This document shows, in pieces, positions 53,191 to 64,000 of a DNA stretch of 64,000 bases. The stretch covers positions 1,240,001 to 1,304,000 of the forward strand of contig CAUWAG010000004.1 in assembly GCA_963556695.1 (NCBI GenBank), in the 5' to 3' direction. The stretch's first letter is position 1. Each line of letters opens with the position of its first letter. The notes under the pieces were generated by a model. It saw nothing but the letters and a program-made list of their open reading frames with translations. It was not told the DNA's origin and searched no databases. Origin of the DNA: Anthostomella pinea (taxonomy: Eukaryota; Ascomycota; Sordariomycetes; Xylariales; Xylariaceae). A program made the position numbers and the translations under genes.

Positions 53191-56142
53191 TAAGCAGTGC
53201 CGCTTTCGATACATTCCACAGACTATACGATATCTTCTGGTCCTCGAGGTTGGACATGGAATGCCAGAAGGAAGACCCAGCACGACGTACTACAGCAGAT
53301 CTCCATATCCCCCAATCACGGGTTCTCAGTTCTGGACCACGTGATCAGACCACGCCAAGCCATAGTGCCAGGCTGGGCGGGCGCACATCATCCATGAGTA
53401 CTATCGGCGAGAGGAGTCGAATGAGGATCTGCGGAAGATCTCTGGCTATGGGCTGATGGGCTCTCGCCCACGACAAGGCACAGCCTCGACGCTGTGCCCC
53501 AGTTCACAGACTGACAAGTTCACCATCCTTTATTCGAAATCGGATCCCTGGTCCTCAGGTCTGACAATTGGGGAGTTTCATACCCTACTGGTCTCCTTTG
53601 AGGCTCGAAGTGACCCGATATGACCACATTTGCTGTGTACTGTGTCTTTTTTAATAGCTCTTTTCGTGGCTGTAGTGCCTCGGGGTCTGTCCGGCTAGCC
53701 GGCCGGTTCTCTCCGTGCTATTTTCGGCATCTCCTTCTGTCCTCAGGTACTTCGCGCTGTTGCATTTGTAATGATCTTGAACAGTCCGCTGACGGGTGAT
53801 AGATATCGTTCTGTTGATCATCAAGCGTAGTCGTGAATTGCCCGAGAACTCTGCAACAAGCCTTTTCGACTAACGACGAAACCTTGTGACTTTAAATACC
53901 ATTTGCCCGAAGTTTAGGGCTGAAATCCGCTTTCTCAATGGCGTCGACATAAGCATGTTTCCAGTACCGTAGTACATGACTGCCGCAAGTGTGGCTATGT
54001 CCACTCTAGGATGCATGTGTGCCGCCGGCTCCTATTAGTGTTTGTGTCAAAAGAATAGTCCATGTTCAAGTGGGAAACATCCTGCTTTTTCTACTATCAA
54101 CTCAGCGACCTGGGGACGATGAGACTGACTGTTTGATGCTAGTCCTGTCCCTAAAATGGGAAAATATTCACCTTCGGCCGGTGATTTCTAGATGTTTCAG
54201 TATGTCGCCGCTTGATGGAAGGGACTCGGGGCATGACGCCCCACTAGGCATCGTCGCTTTCCAGATGTGTCTTATACCTATGCGTCTAAGCATCGTCGCA
54301 TATAGTAAATCTTTGTGTTCGGGTACTCTGGATGCTGCTGTCCTCTTCTCGTCGCCGCAAGCTAGCTGCAACTCTTGCTTGGTGAGAAACCGTAGCAGAC
54401 GACTTGAAGCGATCGAGCATGGAGCACCATTCACTGAACGTCTCCATTCGGTCGCGATATCCAAGACTCTATCGATCGGGGCTTCCTCTTTTGGGACCTG
54501 AGAACGTCAGTAGAAGTCAAGAGCATCGGCAGAGGACCCTCAGCTCCGCGTGTGCATGGCGGACGAATTGCTGCAAACCGTAAGGTAGCCCTTTCTGCGT
54601 TCATCCTTCAATGTGACCACCGAAGCTGAGACAGAGAGAAGGTCTATCTTGGGTACCACATTTGATACTGCCTCTGGTAGGCGAATTGGCAGCGGTCTGC
54701 CTCGCAACTGCCTCGACAACTGCCTCGACAACTTGTCTCGCCAAGCCAAAGAATGGGACCTCCCCGGAGGTCCCCAGGCCAATCGGCACAGCTGATAATC
54801 CGGGAACAGGGAATATAACAGCTGGCGACCGGGCCGGGACGGTGCCGCACGAACCACCTGGGCAGCTGCAGTAGGTGGAGGCTGGTTCTTAAATTGGTGC
54901 AGGTGGGGCGCTACGAAGCTCACGTTACAGATATTCTTTACGCGCCAACATTGAACTCTTCAAGTTTACACACACCACCTGCACACCACGTGCCTGCCCT
55001 GATAAACATTCAAACTCGGGACGCAGACACCGCCATTGTTGCGTGGTATGGGCACGTCATCGACCGCCCCTCTTTCTCAACTTTGAAATCGCCTCTCGGT
55101 CTCTGCCCGTGGACTGCAAGTCGGTTTCCGCGACCGCGACCGCCCATCATCCGCAGCACCTACCATTGCCCACGACATCGCGTTATTGACCAGTGCACGG
55201 CTGCCTAGCTGGGCCCAAGGCTGACAAGGCACTCACGACCGACATTGAAGGATTGAACGGCCACCGCGTCTCGAAGCAGCGACTTGCAGGAATGCCCATG
55301 GTCCCGGTAAGTCGCCCATCTCTATTACATTCACCATATCTTTTCAATCTACAACAGGCCGGTCGATGATGAACGAAATGGTAAAAGGTCGGACTGCTCT
55401 TTTGGAGCTTCTGGTTTTGATGCCTATATCTGCTTGGAGAAGCAAGCCCTCTCATAGGCTGCGTCTCGAGCTTCATCCGTACATATGTACAAGCGGGCGC
55501 ACAAACACTTGTGCGACCGCTCTATGGAGACAAGGCAAATTAGAAAAGCAGATTGCATATCTGCTCCTGCCGCTCTACGGAGCCCGGCCTCGAATCGCCA
55601 CGATGAGGCAGGGCCAAAGGCTGCGGCAAACAGGACCCCTCGTGGTTTCCAGGCATGGTTCAAGGCTTCGAAGCCGCTGTTTCCGCTGCAGGTTGACGAA
55701 CAAAGCAAACTGAAAAGATCTGAGACCGGCCAATGATTTCTCATCTCTCAATATTCTCCTCAAGCCCTCCTTTGGATACCAAGCTGACTGATCTCGGGCG
55801 TTGCTATAGGATGCCGCTCCGGACTTTCGGACGTACAGCACAGTCGTTATTCGAATCCTTTTACTACAACCACTGGAATTGTTATCAAGTCTCTTGTAAT
55901 ATATAAGGACTACCGTTGACACTTTGGTTGCGGTTTGTCAATGCCGACTCGAGTCCATGAGGCACTCGAGCTGAACAGTCTCAAGTAAGTGCGTATCCGA
56001 GCTTGCAATCAGAGCTCAGTCCCGATTTTCGTTCATTGGTTCTGCCACCTATTTAAATGAACGGGATGCCCAGATTCACTCACTGGCCACTTATCTTCTC
56101 CTCGCATTCTTCCCTGACCACAATCTAGGTAGTGCACTTGAC
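53191..56142. other. Long stretch without a supported gene
   Basis: Frames of 100-160 codons occur on both strands (for example 54019-54501 plus, 54540-54923 minus) without motifs. An intron-like segment (GTAAGT at 55309 to CAG at about 55360) follows KADKALTTDIEGLNGHRVSK on the plus strand, perhaps an exon remnant. Confidence 0.4.
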
Positions 56143-56274
56143 ATGCCGAATGGAACATCGCCTTTACAAACTATCGAAGCTACGATGACCTGGCTTCGGC
56201 AATATAAAGTAAAAAAGGAACACCCCGAGCTATCGTGGCCTCAGGCACAAAGGCTTGTACGGCCTGGCGTATGA
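56143..56274 (+). other. Upstream ORF or alternative 5' exon (43 codons)
   Basis: ATG 56143 opens MPNGTSPLQTIEATMTWLRQ...LSWPQAQRLVRPGV before TGA 56272-56274, 79 bases ahead of the next gene's ATG. It is protein-like, and just before its stop there is a GTATGA donor-like sequence (56269). It could be a regulatory upstream ORF or a true first exon spliced into the gene that follows. Confidence 0.4.
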
Positions 56275-56353
56275 GTCCCCATTGAGGCAATTCGTGGTAG
56301 TCCGGGAGCTGTGGAGCAAAGACTCATGAAATCTGGGGTGTCCTACACTGAAT

Positions 56354-58615
56354 ATGGATCCTGCGTCACTTTTCCTCAAGCAGTGTCAGTCGGAAGGATG
56401 TAGGTCGACCACCTTGACCGCAGGGCCATATTGCATGGGCTGCATGGCACATCAGAGACATGAAACATCGAAAAATGCAGACACAAGGCATTCACCTAGT
56501 CAGGGTCGACCTCCCGTACGCACTTCCAAGAATGGCTCTGCTGCACGAATCTTAGGAGAGGCGATAACGGTCAGAACCTCTGTCCCCGTAAACACGCCAG
56601 TCAATGAGAAGAAGCAGCTTTCGGAAAAACATGTCGCAAGAAAGACTACTTCGAGGGCCACACAAAATCAAGGACCATCTCATAACCCCGACTCCCCGGC
56701 TTCTATTCGCAGCACTGCTACAGACTCTTCCTCCATGGCCTCACGACCAACGAAAAGGCAACGCTTAACCTCGAGCTCAAACCAACCGGAACTACCAACT
56801 CGTCCTGACTCGGTTTCAGCCTTGAATGACAGCCAACGATTGCCTGATGAAGACAAAGTCAAATCCTCCGAGGACAGTCCCTACAAGATGGATGCAGCAG
56901 ATCAGTTTGCTCTTCGCCCAATGCCAAAGACATTTCCCGAAATACAATCGAAGGCCACGCAAAACGATGATCAGCAGAGGATACCGATACCCAGCAAAGA
57001 GCGTCCACCCAAGGTTCCAAGCCGAAGAATATTCATTGCGGACAGCAATGTCCGTAGACCTTCGCCGGCCAGGTTAAATAAAAAAACTCTTGTGATAGAT
57101 CTCACAGCGGACGATGAGGATGACCCACCATCACAAAACCATGGGTATCCTTCACCTGCACAACCTGGGCTTACGCACAGCCCTGCAAATCATGCTTTAA
57201 AGCTTGATCAACAATCTCGCAAAGCATCTCCACTCAGCTTGCAAGAAAAGTACGATCGTGACAGAGCACTGGTAGATGCTAATCCAAAGGGTCCGCCTTT
57301 AGGGCACTTTAAGTCCTTTACGAAGCGACACGAGGAGATCTTGCAACAAACCAACTCAGTCGATTTTGTGCTAGACGCCCACGGCACATCAAACCCAATT
57401 GTTTCAAAAGGGAATGCACAGCCCAAGGGAAAGGAAGCGCCCAAAGCACGCGAAAACGATCCACAGCAGCCTCGTGTAATAAGCGTCAATAATGGCTTGG
57501 ACGCCGTCCGGAGAGACACGCCAGACCAACCCGTCTCGTCTGGAGCCAAAGTCGCTATTGAGCCACCCCTAGATGGTATGGACATAACCCAGGATGCTAT
57601 CCCCGCCACCCAGAACCTCGGGTCGTTGAATGCAGTCTCCAAGCCAGCTGGTCCTGATAAAACGAACGGGTTCTTTATGGACCCTAAGGCGCCTCGTCTA
57701 GGTTTCAGTTCAGATCCAGTGCCTGAGGTAAACGGTGGCAGTCACAGTACAGCACGTTTTGCAACGCCTACTTCACCGCCCAGGGCGCAACGCCAAAACC
57801 ATGCGAACCAGGCTCCCCCGGTCACAGATGCAGAGCCATTGCCCACGGTCAACGGTGTACATGAGGAAAACGGGTGGCAAACATCGTCTAAACCGCCCAA
57901 CGCAGAGCCTGCCGCTCCACCGCCGGCCTCCGCACCCGTCCCCGAGCAGCCACGCAAGAGGTATCAAGACCCAGAAGCAAAGCGGCAGGCCCTCATAGCC
58001 GAGCACGATCCCGCCGAGTTCGACGCGTACATCTACGGCGAGCTCAACCGCGCCAATCGGCCGGGCGACGCGCTCTTCGCGCTGCGCCCCTACGCGCGAC
58101 CGACCCCCTCGAATGACCACATACGTCCGACCACGCACTTCGCCGCGATGGACCCGCGGATCCACTACGCGCAGCCGCACTCGGAAGCCTGGCACCGCGC
58201 GAAGCACGACGAGATCGCCGCGCGCGGGAACCGGAAGAGTAAGACGAATTTTGGAAAGGCGGCTGCGCGGCGGGCACGGCGGAAGCGCGAGGTGGCTGCC
58301 CACGGTGATGATGACGGTGCTAGTGGCGGCGCGTGCGATGTTCCCGATCATGTCAGGAGGGATCGGAAGTGGGTTAGCGCGCTCGACGAGTTGGATGAGA
58401 TGGCTGACGTGACGCATGCTAAGCAGAGGGCTAAGATTCGGCGGCGGAAGAAGGGGAAGGGCGTGGAGAAGGGGAAAGAGAAGGGGCATGAGAGAGGGAA
58501 GGGACCCGAGAAAGAGAAACGCAAACGGACAGAGAGTGATGAGGACTACGACGAGATGGATACAGACGCGGACGCGGATTCTGAATCCGACTGGAGTCGG
58601 ACGCGTCGGGAGTGA
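56354..58615 (+). CDS. Large disordered, probably nuclear protein with a SUMO-interaction-like motif
   Basis: A single exon of 753 codons from ATG 56354. The N-terminus holds a Cys cluster (CQSEGC...CMGC, residues 10-31), possibly zinc-binding. Most of the middle is low-complexity Ser/Pro/Asn. Around residues 245-256 lies VIDLTADDEDD, a textbook hydrophobic-acidic SUMO-interacting motif. The conserved part is near residues 535-645: KRYQDPEAKRQALIAEHDPA, FDAYIYGELN and HYAQPHSEAWHRAKHDEI. It is followed by very basic (KAAARRARRKREV; RRRKKGKG) and acidic (DTDADADSESDW) tracts. Nuclear localisation is inferred from the basic tracts and SIM. I know no function for this family. No lesion is seen. 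An upstream ORF may reduce its translation. Confidence 0.8.
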   Translation: MDPASLFLKQCQSEGCRSTTLTAGPYCMGCMAHQRHETSKNADTRHSPSQGRPPVRTSKNGSAARILGEAITVRTSVPVNTPVNEKKQLSEKHVARKTTSRATQNQGPSHNPDSPASIRSTATDSSSMASRPTKRQRLTSSSNQPELPTRPDSVSALNDSQRLPDEDKVKSSEDSPYKMDAADQFALRPMPKTFPEIQSKATQNDDQQRIPIPSKERPPKVPSRRIFIADSNVRRPSPARLNKKTLVIDLTADDEDDPPSQNHGYPSPAQPGLTHSPANHALKLDQQSRKASPLSLQEKYDRDRALVDANPKGPPLGHFKSFTKRHEEILQQTNSVDFVLDAHGTSNPIVSKGNAQPKGKEAPKARENDPQQPRVISVNNGLDAVRRDTPDQPVSSGAKVAIEPPLDGMDITQDAIPATQNLGSLNAVSKPAGPDKTNGFFMDPKAPRLGFSSDPVPEVNGGSHSTARFATPTSPPRAQRQNHANQAPPVTDAEPLPTVNGVHEENGWQTSSKPPNAEPAAPPPASAPVPEQPRKRYQDPEAKRQALIAEHDPAEFDAYIYGELNRANRPGDALFALRPYARPTPSNDHIRPTTHFAAMDPRIHYAQPHSEAWHRAKHDEIAARGNRKSKTNFGKAAARRARRKREVAAHGDDDGASGGACDVPDHVRRDRKWVSALDELDEMADVTHAKQRAKIRRRKKGKGVEKGKEKGHERGKGPEKEKRKRTESDEDYDEMDTDADADSESDWSRTRRE

Positions 58616-59484
58616 GTACCCGGGTTGCACATCTGCAGTGGGTGCTGTACACACGTCAACGAGTATATACTCCTTTTGGGGCAGGATAACACTAGTCTGC
58701 CGTGGACGAGATGGACAAAACCCATTCTGACACCTGGGCTGGGCTGGGCTGGGCTGGCTTGAAAGCCAGAGAAGATGGAACATATTGGTTGGGTATTATG
58801 AGCAGTATCCATCTGTATATGTAAGCGCTATGGGGGGATCAGCCACGCTGTCGGGTCGTACACGGACCCACAGGGCATCTAAGTGTATTCTACCACCAAC
58901 AAACATTCGATAGACCTTTTCCTGAAAACAACAACGCTGTCACGCTCATACTGCACTTATCGTTTCACGGATAATGCTCTCAGGTATGCATGGCTGATTG
59001 CATGGCGTCAGGCGTCTGTTAGGAGGAATTGCTACCAACGACCTGGAACTGGTAATTTAAAGTGTGTTCTACAAACCCCCACGGATTTTGGGAACGAGAT
59101 TCTTACCTCTAACCTCGTCTTCTTGTGAACCGCCTTGAAAAGACGAATGAGTTTAACCTCGTCTTCTTACAAATCCCCTAACCTTAAGAAAAGACGGGTG
59201 GGAAGGAGCAGTAGATCGACTGAACGAAGTAAACTCGAGTGGTTGACATACCTACTTACGTAACGTGGGCAGAACGAGCCACGTGTGTCTGGATGCACGC
59301 AGAGGCAATGGAATAAGTAACCCGTTTGCAAGACATGTCTCGTTCCTTTTTGTATATTCGATCCCAGCTATTCTTCCAGGAAACGTTGCCTCCGTTAGGT
59401 TCTATGCTTTTAATATCCTTGCATTCTATACGCATGTATTAGTAATGCCTCCGTTTGCTTCTCAACAAGCCATGCATGTAATCA
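58616..59484. other. Intergenic between convergent genes
   Basis: A (gggct)n run of about four units lies at 58738-58757. Otherwise nothing coding is seen; both flanking genes end here. Confidence 0.5.
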
Positions 59485-61998
59485 TTACCGCCCCGACTGC
59501 GACAGCAAATTCAACGCGCTGCCAGCCAGGATAAACCCAGCCTGGTCCTCACTGATCGCGTGCCGCGTCTTGATGAGAATCTCCTCGCCATCCTCGGCAC
59601 CGAGTTTCCGCACCTTGAGCGCGACATCGCCCTTGCCCCCGTTCTGCAGCATCTCGTACAGACCCACGGTATCGACAACATCACACGCGCCGATCTTATC
59701 ATAGTCGGCTTCGTCGGCGAAGGTCAAGGGCACGACGCCCTGTTTCTTGAGGTTGGTCTCGTGGATGCGGGCGAAACTCTTTGTCAGGACTACGCGTGCA
59801 CCTAGGTAGCGCGGCTGTAGGGCGGCGTGCTCTCGCGCGGAGCCCTCGCCGTAGTTGTGTTCAGCGACGACGAGCCACGGGCGGTTGGCTTCGCGCCAGC
59901 GCTTACCCAGCTCTGGGATCGTGTGGCGCGACCCGTCCATGTCGTACGCGGCGTTGACTTCGCCCGTCTCGGCGTTAGTCGCCGTGTTCAACGTGTTAGC
60001 GCTGATGTTCGGCAGGTGGCCCTTGTACTTTAGCCAGGGGCCGGCTGCCGAAATCGTGTCTGTTGTGCACTTGCCCGTCACCTTGACCAGAACACGCAAG
60101 CCCGTAAGGTCCGATGCGGGAAACGCATCAAACGGCTCAAGGAGCGCAAGTCGCTCTGACGTTGGCGCGATCGCAACGCTGACAGAGGGGTCGGGTGCCT
60201 GTGTCAAGGCACGGAATTCCTTCCGCGCAGCTTCGAAGGGCTGCGCGGGGATTTCCATGCCCGACGGCGGCGTGAAGCGGAATTCTGTGCCGGATGCGGT
60301 GGGCAGCGAGTCCGTCATTGGGTTGAAGGTCGTGCTTCCGGCAAAGGCCATGGCAGTAACGATCTCGGGCGAGGCGAGGAAGTTCATGGTGTCCGGATTA
60401 CCGTCGTTACGGCCCCGGAAGTTGCGGTTGTAAGAGGTAAAGATGGCGTTGGCCGTGCCCTTCTCGACATCGTCTTGTCGCTTCCATTGGCCAATGCAGG
60501 GGCCGCAGGCGTTTGAAAGGACAGTGCCTCCGGCTTCTTTGAACGTGTCGAGAGGTCCATCTCGTCGCAGGGTTTCTCTAATCTGGTCACTTCCAGGCGT
60601 GACGTAAAAGTCCGAGGCAGGCTTCAGGCCAGCCTCCATTGCTTCGCGGACCATGCCCTCGCAACGGGTCATATCCTCGTACGAGCTGTTTGTACAGCTG
60701 CCGATGAGACCAGCTGACAGCTTCTCGGGCCAGTTTTGTTCTTTAACGGTCTGTTTGAACTGAGATAGGGGCGTAGATAGATCAGGGGTAAAGGGTCCAT
60801 TGACATGGGGCTCGAGCTCGGAAAGGTTGATGGTGATGACCTCGTCGTAGTTGGCCCCAGAGTCGGCCTGCAGGGGGACAATCTGAGAGAACTTCTTGGC
60901 CTCTGCGGCTACATCGTGACGGTGTGTTGCCTCTAGATACCGGACATGGGCCGAGTTGAAAGGAAATAACGAGGTGGTTGCGCCGACCTCGGCACCCATA
61001 TTACAAATGGTGGCCATGCCCGTGCAGCTGAGTGTCTGTACTCCGGATCCGAAGTACTCGATTATGAAGCCTGTACCGCCGCGAACGGTCAGTCGCCCAG
61101 CCAGGTTTAGAATGACATCCTTCGGCGAGGCCCAGCCGCTAAGCTTGCCGGTCAGCTCAACACCCAGGATACGAGGAGCCTTGAGCTCCCACGGCGCGCC
61201 CACTAGAGCCTCGACAGCATCGGCGCCACCAACACCAATAGCTATTGTAGACAGGCCTCCGGCGTTGGGTGTGTGGCTATCGGTGCCGAGCATCATGAGG
61301 CCTGGCGCGGCATAGTTCTCGAGGACGCTCTGGTGGATGATACCAGCGCCAGGGGGCCAGAACTCGATTCCGTATTTCTTGGAGGCGGACTCAAGGAAAT
61401 CAAAGACCTCCTGGTTCAGCTTGATACCGGACTCGAGATCGGCTTGGGCGCCTCGTTCTCCAACGATCAGGTGGTCGCAATGTATGCTGGCGGGGATGGC
61501 GGTCGACGGCAGGTTGCAGGTCATGAACTGCAGGAGGGCCATCTGCGCCGAGGCATCCTGCATGGCGACACGGTCGGGCTTGAGCTTGAGGTTTGCGGTG
61601 CCACGGATGTCGCGTCCCCCGTTCGTGTTAGTCAACAGGGACTCTTCGGCGCTGTCGAGATGGCTGTAGAGGATCTTCTCGGCCAGGGTGAATGCCCTGC
61701 CCTTGCCCAGGACCTCCCGGACTTTGTCATAGTTCTTCGCAAGCTTTAGATATGGCGGTATTCGGGGGTTCGAGGTATCGAATGTGGGTGTCGCAAAGGA
61801 CCGTGTGCGCGCGATGTCTCCTCGGCAGCTTCGAGTGGCGAGTCTCTAAGAAGCAAATGTGAATGTTAATAAGAGTTCATCTTTCTATACCCGTGGCTCC
61901 GACTATGAGCTGTATACATGGTCACGTTGAGAGAGGGAGACAAGGACACCTACCCGAAGACTTGCCCCTCGGCGGCTGGCAAGTTCAGTTGCCCTCAT
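59485..61998 (-). CDS. Aconitate hydratase, mitochondrial, ACO2-type paralogue
   Basis: Exon 1 (61954-61998, MRATELASRRGASLR) and exon 2 (59485-61845) join in phase across a 108-base intron (GTAGGT...CTTAG) to give 801 codons. The Arg/Ser/Ala-rich N-terminus (RLATRSCRGDIARTRSFAT) is a mitochondrial presequence. All aconitase hallmarks are present: TDSHTPNAGGL, SCTGMATICNMGAE, GSCTNSSYEDM and ACGPCIGQW (the three cluster-ligand Cys of the 4Fe-4S site), and the C-terminal swivel domain with YGEGSAREHAALQPR. Aconitase interconverts citrate and isocitrate in the TCA cycle. Features such as FWPPGAGIIHQSVLENYAAPG resemble the fungal second aconitase (Aco2), which in yeast acts in lysine biosynthesis (homocitrate dehydration). 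That subtype is an inference from memory of the two families. It seems intact. Confidence 0.93.
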
Positions 61999-64000
61999 TC
62001 TTCCTAATCGGCATACCAGAGGACAAGCGGTCAACGACAAACGACACACCACACTGAAGACAGAAGACAATCTACCTTACGACGGGCTGGAATTATTCGC
62101 GGCGAGATGACAATGCAGCCACTGTGATTGGCAGCTCAAAAAACTTCGTTGCGATGCCGGAGGCCCGAGGGCCTGGAGATATGGGGCGAAGCTGATCCGG
62201 TCTGGTCCCTGGCCCTTGGGGTAAAACCAGCTGGAGTCTTCGAATGCACAGTAAATAAACTGAGCTTTTTGCCAGGTGCTCACTGTGCTCACGGTGCTTA
62301 CGTCATCTATCGATATCGATATCCCTCATCTTTCTACTTCACCACCTCACCATCCTCGTCTGCCTCCCTGACTCCATGAGTTCGTAAACTCGCGACATCA
62401 GCCCATTTACTCGCAACTCTCTGGATAGTAAGCGTAAGCTGAATCTCATACGACACCTACTCATATCATCTGCGGTTTGTATTCAGTCAATCGTACAGCT
62501 GGCACACTGGTGGTCTCTCCCTGGGCCAGAACGGGTAGATGCTCCTTGAGGTATATTCCGTGGAACCCTTTGACGTGAATACCACAACCCGAAAAAGCAC
62601 ACGGGGCTGGAAACCCATGCTGTCTTATAAGGTCAAGGAGACTCTTCAGCCCTCGGACATCGTGGCCATCATCTAGACGAGCGGCATATCCCGTCGGCAT
62701 TTTCAGCTTGCCGGGAAATTTGTCATCGATACGCCATGTACAACGCCTCTCTACGCCCGCTCTATACTATTTTCTGCCCCACGAAGCCATCTCAACAAAA
62801 TGGCCGATGGTACCTAGCTGAAAGCCCAGCCACCACATGTTCGGTCCGGTTTCACCGAGGTGTTGTCAGGACCGCCCTCGACGGCCCGAGCTTATTTCGA
62901 GAATGGAACATCAGCCTTCCTGCAGGGTCTCACTATCACCAATTACTGTAAAACGCGGCGTAAGCCGTTGAATACTCAGCTGGACCGTTGCAGAAGGAGC
63001 CGAGTCAGCTTCTGTAGGGCTGAGACTCCAGAACGTCGCTGATGGTATTGGGAGCTGACTGGACCTCTCGAACCCACTGGACGTCAGACAATTCATTTGA
63101 AATTTCAGTTGCTCAAAGTCATTCATCCGGGAACCGACCACGATATCTGTTGACAGTGTTGACAGTCTGCTAAAAATCGACGCCCAGACGCCGGGCAGAG
63201 CTCTAGATCTTCTATCCAAAACACTCCGGGAGACTCGCAACTCTCCCACCTATCGCATTACTAAGCAAAAGTATCATCCTGACAGCATCAGTGATAGGCA
63301 ACTCGCAACGCCACTTTGAGCTTAGAAAAAGCAATGCTACCCTTAACAGAAAAGGATGAACTCCACGGTCGGCTTCATATGCAGGCTACGCTCAACGTCG
63401 CATCGCCGATAGGCACAGCCATGCTGGATTCGTATCTCTCTTGTGTGGGATGGCTTTAGGTAAACCACCATCATCTACAATGAATACAACGGACGTACCG
63501 ACGCATCATCCCTCAGCCGCAATGTGACAGCAGAGCTCTCCTACTATCCAGGTCGCATATCCAAAGACTCGACTGTCATTGGGTGCGAGACAACCCTGCA
63601 TAGCTGACCTCTATCTATGGGTCGTCTATCTCAATCCTTATACTCGTCTGTGTCTACTGTCGACTTCAGACTAAGCAACCAAGGTTACTCCCGTTAGTCT
63701 GATGGTGGCCATCACACCCAGGCGAGTAGTACATGGGGGTTTTCCAAATACCGCTAGTCTTGCGAGGGCCGCTCCGATCGATTCACGAGGGTCGCCGTTG
63801 CATCGACGACCATCCCCCACCCCCACCAATCAGCTTCTCGGCTCTTGATTGTAAGATTGATAGAGGGCGTCTCCTCGCTCTCGCTAATGCTGTGTATTAT
63901 GAGGGCGCTCTTCACGGACTCTAATAAGAAACCATTAGCGTCGGTCACGCGCGGCCGTCGCTAGCTGTATGGTTGCTGTGCCGTGTCAGACTTGAACTTC
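61999..64000. other. Upstream of aconitase; no strongly supported gene
   Basis: Bases 62000-62350 are the likely aconitase promoter (cgatatcgatat near 62310). A minus-strand frame at 62461-62700 (79 codons, MPTGYAARLDDGHDVRGLKS, CAFSGCG) is protein-like but unrecognised. Nothing else can be supported up to the window end. Confidence 0.4.

Noticed and set aside
54019..54501. 160-codon plus-strand frame and its 98-codon antisense
   Set aside because: Neither has motifs, splice context or neighbouring coding sequence; either could be a remnant, but I cannot support one.
57773..58783. 336-codon minus-strand frame opposite the disordered nuclear-type gene
   Set aside because: Antisense shadow; the composition is Arg/Pro/Leu-rich without motifs, while the plus strand has the conserved block.
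59855..60433. 192-codon plus-strand frame within aconitase
   Set aside because: Antisense shadow of a strongly conserved enzyme.

Overview
The window looks like nuclear DNA of a filamentous ascomycete (Pezizomycotina). Genes have short introns of about 45-110 bases with GT/AG ends and CTRAY-type branch points. It carries eukaryotic housekeeping genes (Arp1/centractin, mitochondrial aconitase) and fungal-only families (DUF3602/Par32-like, DUF3435). An AT-rich block has the look of repeat-induced point mutation (RIP). I assign no genus.

Layout. 1-8.2 kb: the 3' end of a disordered-protein gene (1-1625), then three broken accessory genes: a fungal MYND-type-protein C-terminus (2.8-3.6 kb), a long Ulp1-like/ankyrin gene riddled with stops and frameshifts (4.3-6.8 kb) and an F-box gene with two stops (7.65-8.2 kb). 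8.9-14.6 kb: an extremely AT-rich, almost gene-free block with four GC-normal islands that look like solo LTRs; two have perfect 5-bp target-site duplications. The right end of the block is a heavily mutated copy of a DUF3435 tyrosine-recombinase-like gene. It is followed at once, in the same orientation, by a second, lightly mutated copy (15.0-17.5 kb). DUF3435 is the family of Starship 'captain' recombinases. 17.7-18.1 kb is a 20-bp minisatellite arranged as an inverted pair.

18.6-29.1 kb is a graveyard of accessory genes: a cupin/JmjC-like pseudogene, a nuclease-like pseudogene, an unrecognised plus-strand pseudogene and three LINE fragments. Among them sits one apparently intact gene, an APH/choline-kinase-type phosphotransferase (25.0-26.1 kb). 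29.4-31.8 kb: a GNAT acetyltransferase-like gene with Q-rich and tandem-repeat segments. 33.6-37.1 kb: a broken SRPK-like kinase and a split SMI1/KNR4-like gene.

39.4-64 kb is a more normal arm. It holds a DUF3602 protein, arp1, a Gly/Asn-rich two-exon protein, a small predicted mitochondrial protein, a large disordered nuclear-type protein and an ACO2-type aconitase. Between them lie a decayed MFS transporter, a flavin-monooxygenase fragment and other remnants.

The intact genes share no operon-like logic; each stands alone. The main story is genome compartments: conserved genes on the right, and a RIP-affected, transposon-rich, pseudogene-rich compartment on the left and centre, centred on two DUF3435 copies of different age.
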